DNA from: Accumulibacter jenkinsii
GTDB taxonomy: Bacteria; Pseudomonadota; Gammaproteobacteria; Burkholderiales; Rhodocyclaceae
NCBI GenBank assembly: GCA_036625225.1
Contig: JAZKUF010000001.1
Coordinates: 992,001-1,056,000 of the forward strand
DNA: 64,000 nt
Direction: 5' to 3'
A model generated the notes under the pieces. That model saw only the letters and a list, made by a program, of their open reading frames with translations, made no database searches and had not been told where the DNA came from. Each line of letters begins with the position of its first letter. Positions within the stretch are counted from its first letter, which is position 1. Shown here in pieces: positions 35,752 through 47,200 of this stretch. A program made the translations under genes and the position numbers.

Positions 35752-35781
35752 ATGATAGCGCCGATATGTCAGGCACTTCAA
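35752..35781 (-). promoter_or_regulatory. Sigma-70 promoter of ppk2
   Basis: On the minus strand TTGAAG (-35, 35781-35776), an 18-base spacer and TATCAT (-10, 35757-35752). The predicted leader to the ppk2 ATG is about 63 bases. Confidence 0.6.
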
Positions 35782-35889
35782 TCGCTCGACGGCAATTGAC
35801 TGAATCTTTTCTGCGCATTTGCAGATTTTCGGTGTCCGCGCGGAGAAAAGGGGATCACCGGCGCGGGCAACGCCCTCGGGAATAACCGG

Positions 35890-37164
35890 TCAGAAGATGA
35901 TCCGGGCCAGCAGCAGGCCGGTGCCGACCGCTACCACGGTCGCCACGAGACCGGGGATCATGAACGAGTGATTCAGAACGTACTTGCCGATCTTCGTCGT
36001 TCCCGAGAGATCGAAGTTGATCGCCGCAATCAGGGAACCATAAGTCGGGATGAAGAAGTACCCGTTGACCGACGGGAACATCGCGATCAGGAACTGCGGC
36101 GGGATACCCAGCGCAATACCGAGCGGCATCAGCGCTCGCGTCGTCGCGGCCTGGCTGTAGAGGAGCACCGAAGCGAGGAACAGGCCGAAGGCGAAGGTCC
36201 ACGGGGCGGCTTCGGCCCAATCGCCGATCGCCGGCACGATGACCTCCTTGTGCGCGGCGATGAAGCTGTCGCCAAGCCAGGCAAGACCAAAAATTCCGAT
36301 CACCGCGACCACCCCGGCGCGCAGGGTCGCCGTCTTCGGCACCTCATCGACATTCACCCGGGTCGCCATCAGCATGATCGCCGCGACCGCCATCATGACG
36401 ATCTCGATCACGATCGGCATGCCGAGCGGCGCCTTCGCCCCCGGCAGCCGACGCAACTCGGGGAAAAAGCCGAACAGCACCACCAGCGCAACACCGGCCA
36501 GGAAAAGGTAGGCCGAGAGCTTCGCTGCCGGTTTCAGCGCCGGCCGATTGGCAGCCGTCTTCGGCGGCGGGATTTCGCCGGCCGTCAGGCGCGCCTGGTA
36601 CTCGGGATCGTCCTTCAGATCCTTGCCGAGAAACATTGAAACGATCGCCGCAACCAGCACCCCGGTCAGGGTGGCCGGAACACAGATCATCAGGATCTCG
36701 GGCAATCCCCACTGCACCATCCCCTTCTCGGCAAACAGCCCGATCATTGCCGCCGTCGCTGCCGCCACCGGACTTGCGGTGATCGCCTGCTGCGACGCAA
36801 TGGTGGCGACCGCCATCGGCCGCTCGGGGCGGATGCCGCTCTGGTGCGCGGTCTCGTAGATCACCGGCAACAGCGGATAGACGATGTGCCCGGTGCCGGC
36901 GACGAAACTGAAACTCCAGGTGGTCAGCGGCGCAACAAGGGTCACGTACTTCGGGTTGGCGCGAATGATCCGTTCAGCCAGGCGAACGAGAAAGTCGATG
37001 CCACCGGCCGCGTCCATCACCGAAGCGGCCATGATCACCGCCAGAATGATCAGCATCACATCGATCGGCGGCGAGGTCGGCGTGACGCCAAAACCGACGA
37101 CCAGGACCAGCAGGCCGACGGCGCCCCACAGGCCAAGTCCGACTCCGCTATAGCGGGCGCCCAT
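35890..37164 (-). CDS. dcuB: Anaerobic C4-dicarboxylate antiporter, main reading frame (5' part cut off by a stop)
   Basis: Inner-membrane exchanger of the DcuA/DcuB family that swaps aspartate or fumarate for succinate. It is closer to DcuB: GTGHIVYPLLPVIYETA and GIRPERPMA resemble E. coli DcuB as I recall it. The frame from ATG 37164 (MGARYSGVGLGL) gives 424 aa, but the family has about 17 more N-terminal residues completing the first helix. Those residues are encoded in the same frame just upstream, separated by one TGA (37167-37165). The product as read therefore lacks most of helix 1 unless TGA is read through, or translation re-initiates at the adjoining ATG. It is adjacent to the damaged aspA. 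Confidence 0.85.
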   Translation of the reverse strand: MGARYSGVGLGLWGAVGLLVLVVGFGVTPTSPPIDVMLIILAVIMAASVMDAAGGIDFLVRLAERIIRANPKYVTLVAPLTTWSFSFVAGTGHIVYPLLPVIYETAHQSGIRPERPMAVATIASQQAITASPVAAATAAMIGLFAEKGMVQWGLPEILMICVPATLTGVLVAAIVSMFLGKDLKDDPEYQARLTAGEIPPPKTAANRPALKPAAKLSAYLFLAGVALVVLFGFFPELRRLPGAKAPLGMPIVIEIVMMAVAAIMLMATRVNVDEVPKTATLRAGVVAVIGIFGLAWLGDSFIAAHKEVIVPAIGDWAEAAPWTFAFGLFLASVLLYSQAATTRALMPLGIALGIPPQFLIAMFPSVNGYFFIPTYGSLIAAINFDLSGTTKIGKYVLNHSFMIPGLVATVVAVGTGLLLARIIF

Positions 37165-37221
37165 TCAGATCGCCGCAAGAACCACCAGAAATTGCAGAAA
37201 AATTGCGAGGGTCATGATCAT
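37165..37221 (-). pseudogene. dcuB: 5' remnant of dcuB ending at in-frame TGA
   Basis: Minus-strand frame from ATG 37221, preceded by GGAGA, reads MIMTLAIFLQFLVVLAAI and then TGA directly before ATGGGCGCC of the main frame. It is in the same frame as the main dcuB part and forms a typical first membrane helix, so an ancestral sense codon (for example TGG, Trp) has probably become TGA. Confidence 0.75.
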
Positions 37222-37332
37222 TGTTCTCCGCTGGTGACGACCGATATGCTCTCACCCGCAGCCCACCGCCCCGGCAAACCCGGACCGCCGCAAACCGCCG
37301 GACGGGAATGGCTAGCGCACAGGAACCCCCGG

Positions 37333-38752
<1,420 letters not shown>

Positions 38753-38932
38753 GGCCCTCCCTTTCGTATGATCAAGACCTGAGTCGCGCACGGTATTGAC
38801 GCCGATCCGGGAATGGAGGAATGGGAATGCCCGGGCAAGAAGCGTCTGCATGCGCTCGCCGACGGCAGAGGACAGGGCTGACGTCGAAGGCGTAGATGAC
38901 GTACGATCCGCGTCGAGCCCCGAGAGACCACG

Positions 38933-40060
38933 ATGAGACGTCTGCTGCTGATCCCTGCCGAAATCGCTGCCCGTCTGCAGCGCGACATCCTGCTGCTGGT
39001 TCTGGTCCTGCTCTGCGCCTGCCTGAGTCTGCTCGATCCGGAAGCAATCGCCAGCTACCCGCAGCGGGTGGACTGGCCGACCATTGCCGCGCTCGCTGGC
39101 CTGCTGCTGCTGACCACCGGCCTTGAGGAGAGTGGTTTTCTCCAGCTTGCGGCCTATCAGGTGATCACCCGCATGCGCAACGAGCACCATCTGGCCCTGC
39201 TCCTGGTCGGCCTTTCGGCGGCGATGGCGACCGTCCTGACCAACGATATTGCTCTTTTCATCGTCGTCCCGCTGACTCTCGGCCTGCACGGAATGGCCAC
39301 CCTGCCGACGGCCCGGCTGGTGATCTTCGAAGCCCTGGCGGTCAATGCCGGCTCGGTGCTGACGCCGATGGGCAACCCGCAGAACCTCTTCCTGTGGCAA
39401 CGTTCCGGAACATCACTGCCGGCTTTCGTCGCCGACATGCTGCCCCTGGCCGTGATCCTGCTGGCGACGCTGCTCGCCCTGACGCTGCTCGCCTTTCCCG
39501 CTCGGCGCATCGACACGCACGAAGACCTGGCGCCGCCTGCGCTCACCCGCCGGCTGCTGTGGATCAGCCTGCTGCTCTACCCGGTTTTTCTGCTGCTGCT
39601 CGATCTGCGCCTGGCGTGGCCGGGATTCCTGCTGGTCGTGACCGTCTTCGCCATCGCCTACCGCGAAGTGGTAAAGCGGGTCGACTGGGCGCTGATCCTC
39701 GTCTTCATCCTGATGTTCATCGACCTGCGCCTGCTCGCCGAGTGGGCGCCGGTACAGGCGACCCTCGTCGCCATCGGTCTCGACGACGCGCAGCGACTTT
39801 TTCTCGCGGGGGTGGCGATCTCGCAGGTGATCAGCAACGTCCCCGGAGCCATCCTGCTCGCCGAACACAGCGCCGACTGGCGGGTGATTGCCTGGGCAGT
39901 GAACGTCGGCGGCTTCGGCTTCGTGATCGGCTCACTGGCCAACCTCATCGCGCTGCGCCTGCTCGGCGACCGGCGTGCCTGGCTGAGCTTCCACGCCTGG
40001 TCGCTGCCATTCCTCGCGATCGTCGCCACGCTGAGCTACCTCTGGCTGTTCGCGCGCTGA
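38933..40060 (+). CDS. SLC13/ArsB-like anion permease
   Basis: Polytopic inner-membrane protein (375 aa, about ten helices) of the ion-transporter superfamily containing ArsB, CitMHS and SLC13 carriers. The two pseudo-repeat motifs are ATVLTNDIALFIVVPL with GSVLTPMGNPQNLFLW, and SQVISNVPGAILLAEHS. It is shorter than most family members. The ATG at 38933 has GAGAGACC upstream. It diverges from aspA, so it could import a dicarboxylate or another anion, but the substrate is not visible from sequence. Confidence 0.85.
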   Translation: MRRLLLIPAEIAARLQRDILLLVLVLLCACLSLLDPEAIASYPQRVDWPTIAALAGLLLLTTGLEESGFLQLAAYQVITRMRNEHHLALLLVGLSAAMATVLTNDIALFIVVPLTLGLHGMATLPTARLVIFEALAVNAGSVLTPMGNPQNLFLWQRSGTSLPAFVADMLPLAVILLATLLALTLLAFPARRIDTHEDLAPPALTRRLLWISLLLYPVFLLLLDLRLAWPGFLLVVTVFAIAYREVVKRVDWALILVFILMFIDLRLLAEWAPVQATLVAIGLDDAQRLFLAGVAISQVISNVPGAILLAEHSADWRVIAWAVNVGGFGFVIGSLANLIALRLLGDRRAWLSFHAWSLPFLAIVATLSYLWLFAR

Positions 40061-40237
40061 CCGGAAAATGCTGCCGGCCCCTGAGAACCGCTGCCCGCCC
40101 CTGGGCAACGCCGGGCACCGGCCATATCCGGCAGGCTGCCTCATGATTTTACTGGCTTTTTTCAGACCCGGCTCTTATACTTCCGGAATAACAAAACCGG
40201 CACCATGACCGGCCACCATTTCCAGAGGAGACAGACG

Positions 40238-40687
40238 ATGGAGATCAATTTCACCGGCTTTTTGCCGGAAGCGCTTTTTTTCGATTTACCGGAAATCGAC
40301 GCGCAACATGAAGAAATATTCAACCGGATCGATTCGCTCAAGACGGCCTGCTTCGAAAGCCACCACGTGCCGCTCGAAGAGTTCGACGCGCTGCTCCAAT
40401 ACTTCGCCTTCCATTTCGCGACCGAAGAGCGGATCGCCGATGAGGCGGAACTGGATTTCACCGACCACGCCAGGATCCACGAAGATACCCTCCACCTGCT
40501 GCACCGGGCGCTGAGCGAAGTCCGCAACCACGGCCGCGACGCCCACTCTTTCCTGCGCTATTGCGAGTACTGGTTCGAGCGTCACATCAGCGAAGACGAC
40601 CGCGGCTTCATTTCGGCCCTGCAATCCGGCGACTTCGAACCCCTCGGCAACCGGCGGCCGGGCGCCGGTTTTTCAGCACAGGCGTGA
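40238..40687 (+). CDS. Bacteriohemerythrin-like protein
   Basis: Single-domain hemerythrin (149 aa) that binds oxygen at a non-heme di-iron site. Expected ligands are in place: H24 (DAQHEE), H59 and E63 (HFATEE), H77/H81 (HARIHED), H116 and D121 (HISEDD). ATG 40238 is used because AGAGGAG precedes it; an in-frame ATG at 40205 lacks a site. A TATACT hexamer at 40176-40181 may be its -10. Such proteins may carry, store or sense oxygen in microaerobic bacteria. Confidence 0.9.
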   Translation: MEINFTGFLPEALFFDLPEIDAQHEEIFNRIDSLKTACFESHHVPLEEFDALLQYFAFHFATEERIADEAELDFTDHARIHEDTLHLLHRALSEVRNHGRDAHSFLRYCEYWFERHISEDDRGFISALQSGDFEPLGNRRPGAGFSAQA

Positions 40688-40745
40688 CGAGGATCCCGCG
40701 CCAGCCGGCTCATCGGCAGCGCGGGCAGCAACACTTCCGCTCCCT

Positions 40746-41276
40746 TCAGGTCTGTCCCTGGCTGGCCACCGCCGGCGTCGCAACCGGAAGCGCAGAGAGG
40801 TAGTCCTGATGTACGGCAAGACCCAGGGCGTTCGGCCGCAGCGCCTTGACTGCACGCGCCGCAGCGTCTTTTGACCAGCCCCGTTCGACCAGGATCTGCG
40901 CTGCCATCAGGCCGGTACGACCGGAACCGCCCTTGCAGTGGATCGCAACTTTCCGGCCGGCATCGAGCAGCCGGTGCACCGCCGGACCCTGTGAGCGCCA
41001 GGCCGCAGCAAACGCCGCCGCCGGCGCATGATCGTCGTCGATCGGCAGGTGGAACCATTGCAGACCTCGCTGCGCGCAGAGTTCGGCAAGGTCGCTCACG
41101 GCGTTGCTCGCCATCTCGGCGGCCGGCATCAGGGTGATTACCGCCTCGGCGCCGGCGGCCTGCAACTGGGCGAGAGCCTCCGGCGCGGCCACCCCCTTGC
41201 TTCCCGGGCAAGGGGTGAGAATCAGGCCGGCGTCTTGCTGGTTCAAGGGCAGAAGATCGGAAGGATGGTTGTGCAT
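40746..41276 (-). CDS. Dual-specificity / tyrosine phosphatase-like protein
   Basis: Cysteine phosphatase of the PTP/DSP superfamily (176 aa), similar to CDKN3-like bacterial proteins. The P-loop IHCKGGSGRTG (C114, R120) fits HCxxGxxR, and an acidic loop PIDDDHAP (about 78-85) probably supplies the general acid. No signal peptide, so cytoplasmic. The target, protein or small molecule, is unknown. It is transcribed alone; its start region overlaps no neighbour and diverges from the sugar dehydrogenase. Confidence 0.85.
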   Translation of the reverse strand: MHNHPSDLLPLNQQDAGLILTPCPGSKGVAAPEALAQLQAAGAEAVITLMPAAEMASNAVSDLAELCAQRGLQWFHLPIDDDHAPAAAFAAAWRSQGPAVHRLLDAGRKVAIHCKGGSGRTGLMAAQILVERGWSKDAAARAVKALRPNALGLAVHQDYLSALPVATPAVASQGQT

Positions 41277-41500
41277 GGGCTTGCCTGTCGGAGGTCGGTG
41301 GTGAGGAATATGAGCTGGTCTGCTACGATCACAGGCAGATCAAGGCCGGGCAGCCGAAGCCGTCGGCGGTGACTGACTTTTCGCGGGCGTATTTTAGCCG
41401 ACTCGAGCGGCTGTGACCGATGCTCACGGAGCCCGGTGGGCAGCCGCCGAAGTTCCCCGCGCGGGCAGTTCGCCCGGCCGCGTTGATCGAGGAGGAGAGC

Positions 41501-42676
41501 ATGCTCGAAGATCGTTTGCGGCGTCCTTTCCGGCAGCGGATCCGGTCTGGCCAACGCTGGCGGTTTCTGCCCGGATGGCTGCTGTTTTGCGCGTTCTGGC
41601 CCCTGGCCGCTTTTTCCCAGCAGTTCGAAAGCCGGCTGCATGGCTTGCGCGTGACGACCGTCACCGAAGGCCTCGAACATCCCTGGGGCCTCGCCTTTCT
41701 GCCTGATCGCCGGCTGCTGGTCAGCGAACGGCCGGGCCGCCTGCGGCTGGTCGACGCGAATGGGCGACTCGACCCCGAACCCGTGCGTGGACTGCCGCAG
41801 ATTGCCGCCGTCGGCCAGGGCGGACTGCTCGATGTCGCGCTGCATCCCGCGTTCCGGGACAACGGCTGGATCTATCTCTCGTACGTCGCCCAGGGGAAAG
41901 ACGGCTACGGCACCGAGGTTCTGCGTGGCCGGCTGCAGGGAAAAACCCTCATTGACGTGCAGGTGATCTTCCGCATGCGCCCCAAATCGAGCGCCGGCCA
42001 CCACTTCGGTTCGCGTCTGGTGTTCGATCGGCAGGGCTTTCTCTTCATCACCCTCGGCGACCGTGGCGATCAAAAGCGGGCGCAGCGTCTCGATGACCAC
42101 GCCGGATCGGTCATCCGCCTGCACGACGACGGCCGCATCCCGGCCGACAATCCCTTCGTGGAACAGCCCGGCGCGCTGCCGGAAAAGTTCACGATCGGCA
42201 ACCGCAACGTCCAGGGCGCCGCGCTGCATCCCCGGACCGGCGAACTGTGGGCGCACGAGCACGGGCCGCAGGGCGGCGACGAGATCAACATCATCCGTGC
42301 CGGCGTCAACTACGGCTGGCCGGTGATCACCTTTGGCCGGAACTACGTCACCGGAACGCGCATCGGCGAAGGGACTGCCAAGCCCGGAATGGCTCAGCCA
42401 ATACATCACTGGACACCGTCGATTGCGCCGTCGGGAATGGCGTTCTACACCGGTGACCGATTCCCGTCGTGGCGCGGCGACCTCTTCGTCGGCGCCCTGC
42501 GCGACCAGATGCTGGTCCGCCTGAAATTCGACGGCGAGCGCGTCGTCGATCAGGAACAGTTGCTCAAAGGCAGCATCGGGCGAATTCGTGATGTACGCAA
42601 CGGGCCGGACGGTTTCATCTACCTGCTCACCGACAGTCCGCGCGGCATCATTGCTCGCCTCGAACCTGCGCCATGA
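41501..42676 (+). CDS. PQQ-dependent aldose sugar dehydrogenase, secreted
   Basis: Soluble six-bladed quinoprotein of the YliI/Asd and GdhB family (391 aa). An N-terminal signal sequence (WRFLPGWLLFCAFWPLAAFS) sends it to the periplasm. Motifs include LEHPWGLAFLPDRRLLVSERPG, GGLLDVALHPAF, HHFGSRLVFD and ELWAHEHGPQGGDEINII, typical of the PQQ- and calcium-binding face. ATG 41501 is chosen for its strong GGAGGAG site. PQQ synthesis genes are not in the window, so the cofactor may be taken up or made elsewhere. Confidence 0.9.
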   Translation: MLEDRLRRPFRQRIRSGQRWRFLPGWLLFCAFWPLAAFSQQFESRLHGLRVTTVTEGLEHPWGLAFLPDRRLLVSERPGRLRLVDANGRLDPEPVRGLPQIAAVGQGGLLDVALHPAFRDNGWIYLSYVAQGKDGYGTEVLRGRLQGKTLIDVQVIFRMRPKSSAGHHFGSRLVFDRQGFLFITLGDRGDQKRAQRLDDHAGSVIRLHDDGRIPADNPFVEQPGALPEKFTIGNRNVQGAALHPRTGELWAHEHGPQGGDEINIIRAGVNYGWPVITFGRNYVTGTRIGEGTAKPGMAQPIHHWTPSIAPSGMAFYTGDRFPSWRGDLFVGALRDQMLVRLKFDGERVVDQEQLLKGSIGRIRDVRNGPDGFIYLLTDSPRGIIARLEPAP

Positions 42677-42761
42677 AGCCGCGCCATGAACAGCCGGCTC
42701 GGCCGTCGGCACGTCCAGCGGATTCGCCCTGATTTGCCTGCTCCAGGAAACGTCCATCTTC

Positions 42762-43100
42762 ATGCCAAGCTTTGACTGCTGCACCTGCGGCGCCTGCTGC
42801 GCTTACTTTCGCGTTTCGTTCTACTGGGCGGAGGCCGACGCGCGCGGTTTGCCCGCAGCGCTGGTCGAAGAGCTTCCCCCCTGGTACGCGTGCATGGCCG
42901 GCACCAATTCCGCTGAGCCGCGTTGCCTGGGGCTGCGCGGCGAGGTCGGCCAGCGGGTTGACTGCGCGATCTACGACCAGCGCCCGTCGCCCTGTCGTGA
43001 GGTTCAGGCGGGCGATGCCCAGTGCGCCAAGGCGCGCCGCCGGCATGGCCTGCCGCTGATCACCCCAGCAGACGAGCCGGGTGCGCGGCAGGGTGTTTGA
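42762..43100 (+). CDS. YkgJ-type cysteine-cluster protein
   Basis: Small protein (112 aa) with the CxxCGACC opening (CCTCGACCAYF), two further cysteines in CMAGTNSAEPRC and two more in DCAIYDQRPSPCREV, the layout of the zinc- or iron-binding YkgJ family. The second part (IYDQRPSPCR) is the most conserved. The function of the family is unknown. It ends 89 bases before the efflux adaptor gene and may be co-transcribed. Confidence 0.85.
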   Translation: MPSFDCCTCGACCAYFRVSFYWAEADARGLPAALVEELPPWYACMAGTNSAEPRCLGLRGEVGQRVDCAIYDQRPSPCREVQAGDAQCAKARRRHGLPLITPADEPGARQGV

Positions 43101-43189
43101 CGCCGGCGCCGATGCTCGCGATACTCGCGTCCTGGCGCGGCAACTGTCGGCGTCCGCCCCCCTTTCCCCTGCCTGCCCGGCGACCCCTG

Positions 43190-44284
43190 ATGAAACCGAT
43201 CGCATCTTCAGCGCCAGCCCGTCAGGCACGGCGTTTCCCCAGCCTGCAGCGACTCGCCGCAGTGACCCTGGTCGCGCTGGCCGTCGCTGCGGCCAGCCGA
43301 TCGCTGCCCGCGCAGACCGGCGGCGCAGCGGGCACCGCGACTGCGCCGGTGATCGCCACCCAGCCGTTCAGCGCGGTAGTCACGCATCCACAGCGTGAAG
43401 CGGCAGCGAGTGTCATGGCACGCAACGAGTCGAAGATCTCGGCCGAGGTCGGCGGGGTGATCCTGCACTGGAGCGCCGAAGCCGGCAGTACGGTGAAGAA
43501 AGGCGAACGCTTGCTGGAGATCGACCCCATGGACTTTCGTCTCGCCGAGCAGCGCGCCCAGGCAACGCTCGACGCGTCGGTCGCCCGCCTGCGGCAGGCC
43601 GGGCAGCAACTCGAACGTGCGCGGGTGCTGGTCGGGAAAGGCTTCTTCTCGAAAGAAGCACTGATTCAGCGCGAAACCGAGGTCGCGCTGATGCGCAGTG
43701 AAGTCGCCGCGAACCGCGCACAGCACTCGATCGCTGCCCGCCAGCTCGCCAAGACCCGCCTGCACGCGCCTTTTACCGGCAGCGTCAAACAACGCCTGGC
43801 GCAGACCGGCGAAGCGGTCTCCGCCGGCGATGTCCTCTACATCCTGGTTGAAACCGGCGCCGTCGAAGTCAGCGCACAGATCGCCCCGGCCGATGTCGCC
43901 GGCCTGCAACGATCGCGCGAGATCGTTTTCGCCAGCCAGGGTCAGCGCCACCCCCTGCGCCTGCTGCGCGTCGGCAGCACCGTATCGGCGCCGGCGCGCA
44001 CGCAGGAAGTTCGCCTGGCTTTCGCCACCGGCAGCGCCATCCCGGTGCCGGCCGGCAGCGATGGCCGCCTGCTCTGGCGCGACCCGCAGCCGCACCTGCC
44101 CGCCGAGGTGCTGGTCCGGCGCGGCAGCGCGATCGGCGTCTTTGTCCAGCAGGGCAGCCATGCTTCCTTCATCGCCCTGCCCGACGCCCAGGAAGGCCGC
44201 GCGGTGGCGGTCAGGCTGCCGGCCGAGACCCGCGTCGTCGTTCGCGGTCAGGCGACGTTGCAGGACGGCGCGGTCATCCCGTGA
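43190..44284 (+). CDS. RND efflux periplasmic adaptor subunit
   Basis: Membrane fusion protein of the AcrA/HlyD type (364 aa) that links an RND pump to an outer-membrane channel. An N-terminal hydrophobic segment (LAAVTLVALAVAAASRSLPA) is followed by a lipoyl-like domain half (SKISAEVGGVILHW), a coiled-coil hairpin (about residues 110-180) and the second half (TRLHAPFTGSVKQRL). The ATG at 43190 is taken because the open frame 5' of it overlaps the YkgJ gene. It is followed after ten bases by the pump gene. No TolC-like gene is adjacent. Confidence 0.9.
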   Translation: MKPIASSAPARQARRFPSLQRLAAVTLVALAVAAASRSLPAQTGGAAGTATAPVIATQPFSAVVTHPQREAAASVMARNESKISAEVGGVILHWSAEAGSTVKKGERLLEIDPMDFRLAEQRAQATLDASVARLRQAGQQLERARVLVGKGFFSKEALIQRETEVALMRSEVAANRAQHSIAARQLAKTRLHAPFTGSVKQRLAQTGEAVSAGDVLYILVETGAVEVSAQIAPADVAGLQRSREIVFASQGQRHPLRLLRVGSTVSAPARTQEVRLAFATGSAIPVPAGSDGRLLWRDPQPHLPAEVLVRRGSAIGVFVQQGSHASFIALPDAQEGRAVAVRLPAETRVVVRGQATLQDGAVIP

Positions 44285-44294
44285 GCGAGCGGCC

Positions 44295-47200
44295 ATGAAA
44301 TTCATGCGCGCGCTGCTCTCGAACCACCCGCTGGCCAACATCGCCTTTGCCGTGGTGCTGCTGCTCGGGCTGGTGAGCTATCTGACGATGCCGCGCGAGC
44401 AGGATCCGGAGATCAACTTCAACTGGGTAAACATCAATACCGTCCTTCCCGGTGCCAGCGCCGAAGAGGTCGAGCGGCTGGTGACCAACCCGATCGAGGA
44501 CGGCATCAAGGGCGTTGCCGACATCCGTTTCGTCATCTCGACCTCGCGCGAGAACATCTCGACCATCCTCGTGCGCTTCCGCGAGGTCTCCGAGCGCACC
44601 TTCGACAAACGGATGAACGACCTGCGCCGCGAGATCCAGAACAAGGCCAAATCCGAGTTGCCCCCCGAAGCCGAGGATCCCCTGGTGCTTGAGATCACCA
44701 CCTCGAACGGCTTTCCGACCGCCTCGCTGCTGCTCATCGGGCAGGCCGACGACGAGACGCTGCGACTCAACGCCCGCCGCCTGAAAACCGATCTCGAACG
44801 GATGAGCGGCGTCGACAGCGTCATTGCCTCCGGCCTGCGCGACCCCGAGCTGCTGATCAGCGTCAACCCGCAGGCGCTGGCGGCGCGCGGGCTGACCAGC
44901 AGCGACCTGGCCGATGCCGTGCAGGCGTGGTACCGCGACGTCTCCGGCGGCACGCTGAAGACCGGCAGCGGCGCCTGGTCGGTGGGCGTCAAGGGAGTCG
45001 TCACCGAGCCGCAGGCGCTGGCCACGCTGCCGCTCATGTCCTCGTCGCGCCCCGGCGTCTCGGCGCGCCTCGAGGAAGTCGCGCGCATCGAGCGGGCGCG
45101 CGCGCCGGCCATCCAGTACGCCGCCAGCGACGGCCGCGAAGCCATCTCGCTGGCGATCAACAAGAAGGCCGGCGCCAACACGCTGCAACTCGTCGACCGC
45201 CTGCGCGGTTTCATCGCGCAGGAGAACGCCACCCTCGTCGCCAGCGGCCTGCAACTGACGCTGGCCGATGACCAGACGATCGCCACCCGCAACGCGATCG
45301 GCGTCATGCAGACCAACGCCCTCTACGGCATGCTGATGGTCCTGGCGATCTGCTGGCTGTTCCTTGGCGGCAAGGTCGGCGTCCTGGTCGCGCTCGGCAT
45401 TCCCTTTTCCCTCTTCGGCACTTTCGCCGTGCTCGCCGCTTGCGGTTACACGGTCAATGTCTCGGTCCTGCTCGGCGCGGTGATCGCACTCGGCATGCTG
45501 GTCGACGACGCGGTGGTGATCGTCGAGGCGATCTATTTCCGCGTCGAACGCGGGCAGCAGGCGCTGCAGGCCTGCCTCGACGCGATCGCCGAGGTGTGGA
45601 CGCCGGTCCTCGCATCGGTCGCGACGACGATGGCCGCTTTCCTGCCCTTGATGCTGCTGCCGGGAATCGTCGGCAAGTTCATGTTCGTCATCCCCTTCGT
45701 CGTCACGCTCGCCTTGCTGATCTCGCTCGTCGAAGCCTTCTGGATGATGCCCGTGCATGTCCTGTCGAGCCGGCTGCAGCTCGACCCTCAAGCGCCTGCG
45801 CAGGCCTGGCGCAACCGCTTCAATCGCCGTCTCCGCCTGCGCTACGGACAGGCGCTGGCCTATGTCCTGCGACGACCGAAGCGCTTCGCGCTGTTCTGTG
45901 CGCTGCTCGTCGCCATTGCCGTCACGCTGCTCGCGACCGGCGTCGTTCGCGTCCAGTTCTTCGCTTTCGATCCGATGCGCATACTCTACGTCAACGTGAA
46001 CATGCCGGCCAGCGCGACGCTCGAGGAAACGCTGGCCGAGACCCAGGCGGTCGAGCAGCGGGTTCGCCAGGAGCTGCAGGGCATGGGTCCGCAGGGCGAG
46101 GCACGCTCGGCGTATGCCAACGCCGGCGTCCAGTTCACCGATACCGAACCGCTCTATGGCGATCCCTATGGTCAGGTCATCGTCTCGCTCAATCCGCAGG
46201 TCAATGGCGGGCGTGAAATCGGCGCCATCGTCGAAGGCATGCGCGCCGGCATCGAAGCGATGCCGGGTCCGGGCCGCAAGAGCTTTACCGTCATCTCGGG
46301 CGGCCCGCCGGCCGGCAAGGCGATCAGCGTCAAGGTGCGCGGCGACGACTTCACCAGCATCCAGGCCGCCGCCGACGCGCTCAAGGCGATCACCACCGCC
46401 ATCCCCGGTGCCCGTGACGTTCAGGACGACAATATTCCGGGCCGACCGCAACTCAACCTGCGCCTCGACCGCGACGCCTTGCGCAAGGCCGGCATCAACG
46501 CGGCGCAGCTGGCGCGCCAGGTGCGCATCGCGGTCGATGGCGAGGTCGTCGCCTTCACCCGTGACCAGGGTGACAAGATCGAAGTCCGCGTGCGCTCCGA
46601 GCGTACCGTTCGCCTCGAACCGGCAACCCTGCTCGACGAAGCGATCGCCCTGCCCGACGGCCAGATCACCCGTCTCGGTGCGCTCGTCGAGCAGGAGGTG
46701 CAGCCCGGACGCGGCTTCATCCGCCATTACAACCTGCGGCGAACCATCACCATCGAAGCCAGTCTCGACAAGACCCTGACCGATACCGCCGCCGCCAACG
46801 CGATCATCGCCGGCGAATGGGAGAAGATCCGCCACCGGCATCCCGGCATCAGCCTCGATTTCTCGGGCGAACTCGAGGACATTGAAGAAAGCCTGGCGGC
46901 GATGCAGACGCTCTTCCTGCTCGGTGGCGGCCTCATCTACCTGATCCTCGCGGCGCAATTCGCCAGCTACTGGCAACCGCTGATGATCCTCGTCTCCGTG
47001 CCGCTGGCCTTCACCGGCGTCGCCTTCGGGCTCGCGCTGTCAGACAATCCGCTGTCGCTGTACACGCTGTACGGCGTCATTGCGCTGACCGGCATCGCGG
47101 TAAACTCGGCAATCGTCCTCATCGACGCCGCCAACCAGCGCCGACAGCGCGGCATGGGCACACTGCATGCCCTGATCCAGGCTGCCCGGCGGCGCGTCGT

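Noticed and set aside
35752..35781. PHO-box-like CTGACAT and CTATCAT in the ppk2 promoter
   Set aside because: The two half-sites start 14 bp apart, not the 11 bp of a Pho box, and the second coincides with the -10 box.
40081..40145. GGCAGGCTGCC and CCGG repeats after the permease as a terminator
   Set aside because: Stems are only 4-5 bp and no T-tract follows at the right distance.
42648..43229. 193-aa minus-strand frame over the YkgJ gene
   Set aside because: It is antisense to the cysteine-cluster gene and has no motif of its own.
44274..46976. 900-aa open frame on the minus strand
   Set aside because: It is antisense to the RND pump gene, rich in Asp, Arg and Gly without recognisable domains; codon bias of the pump explains it.
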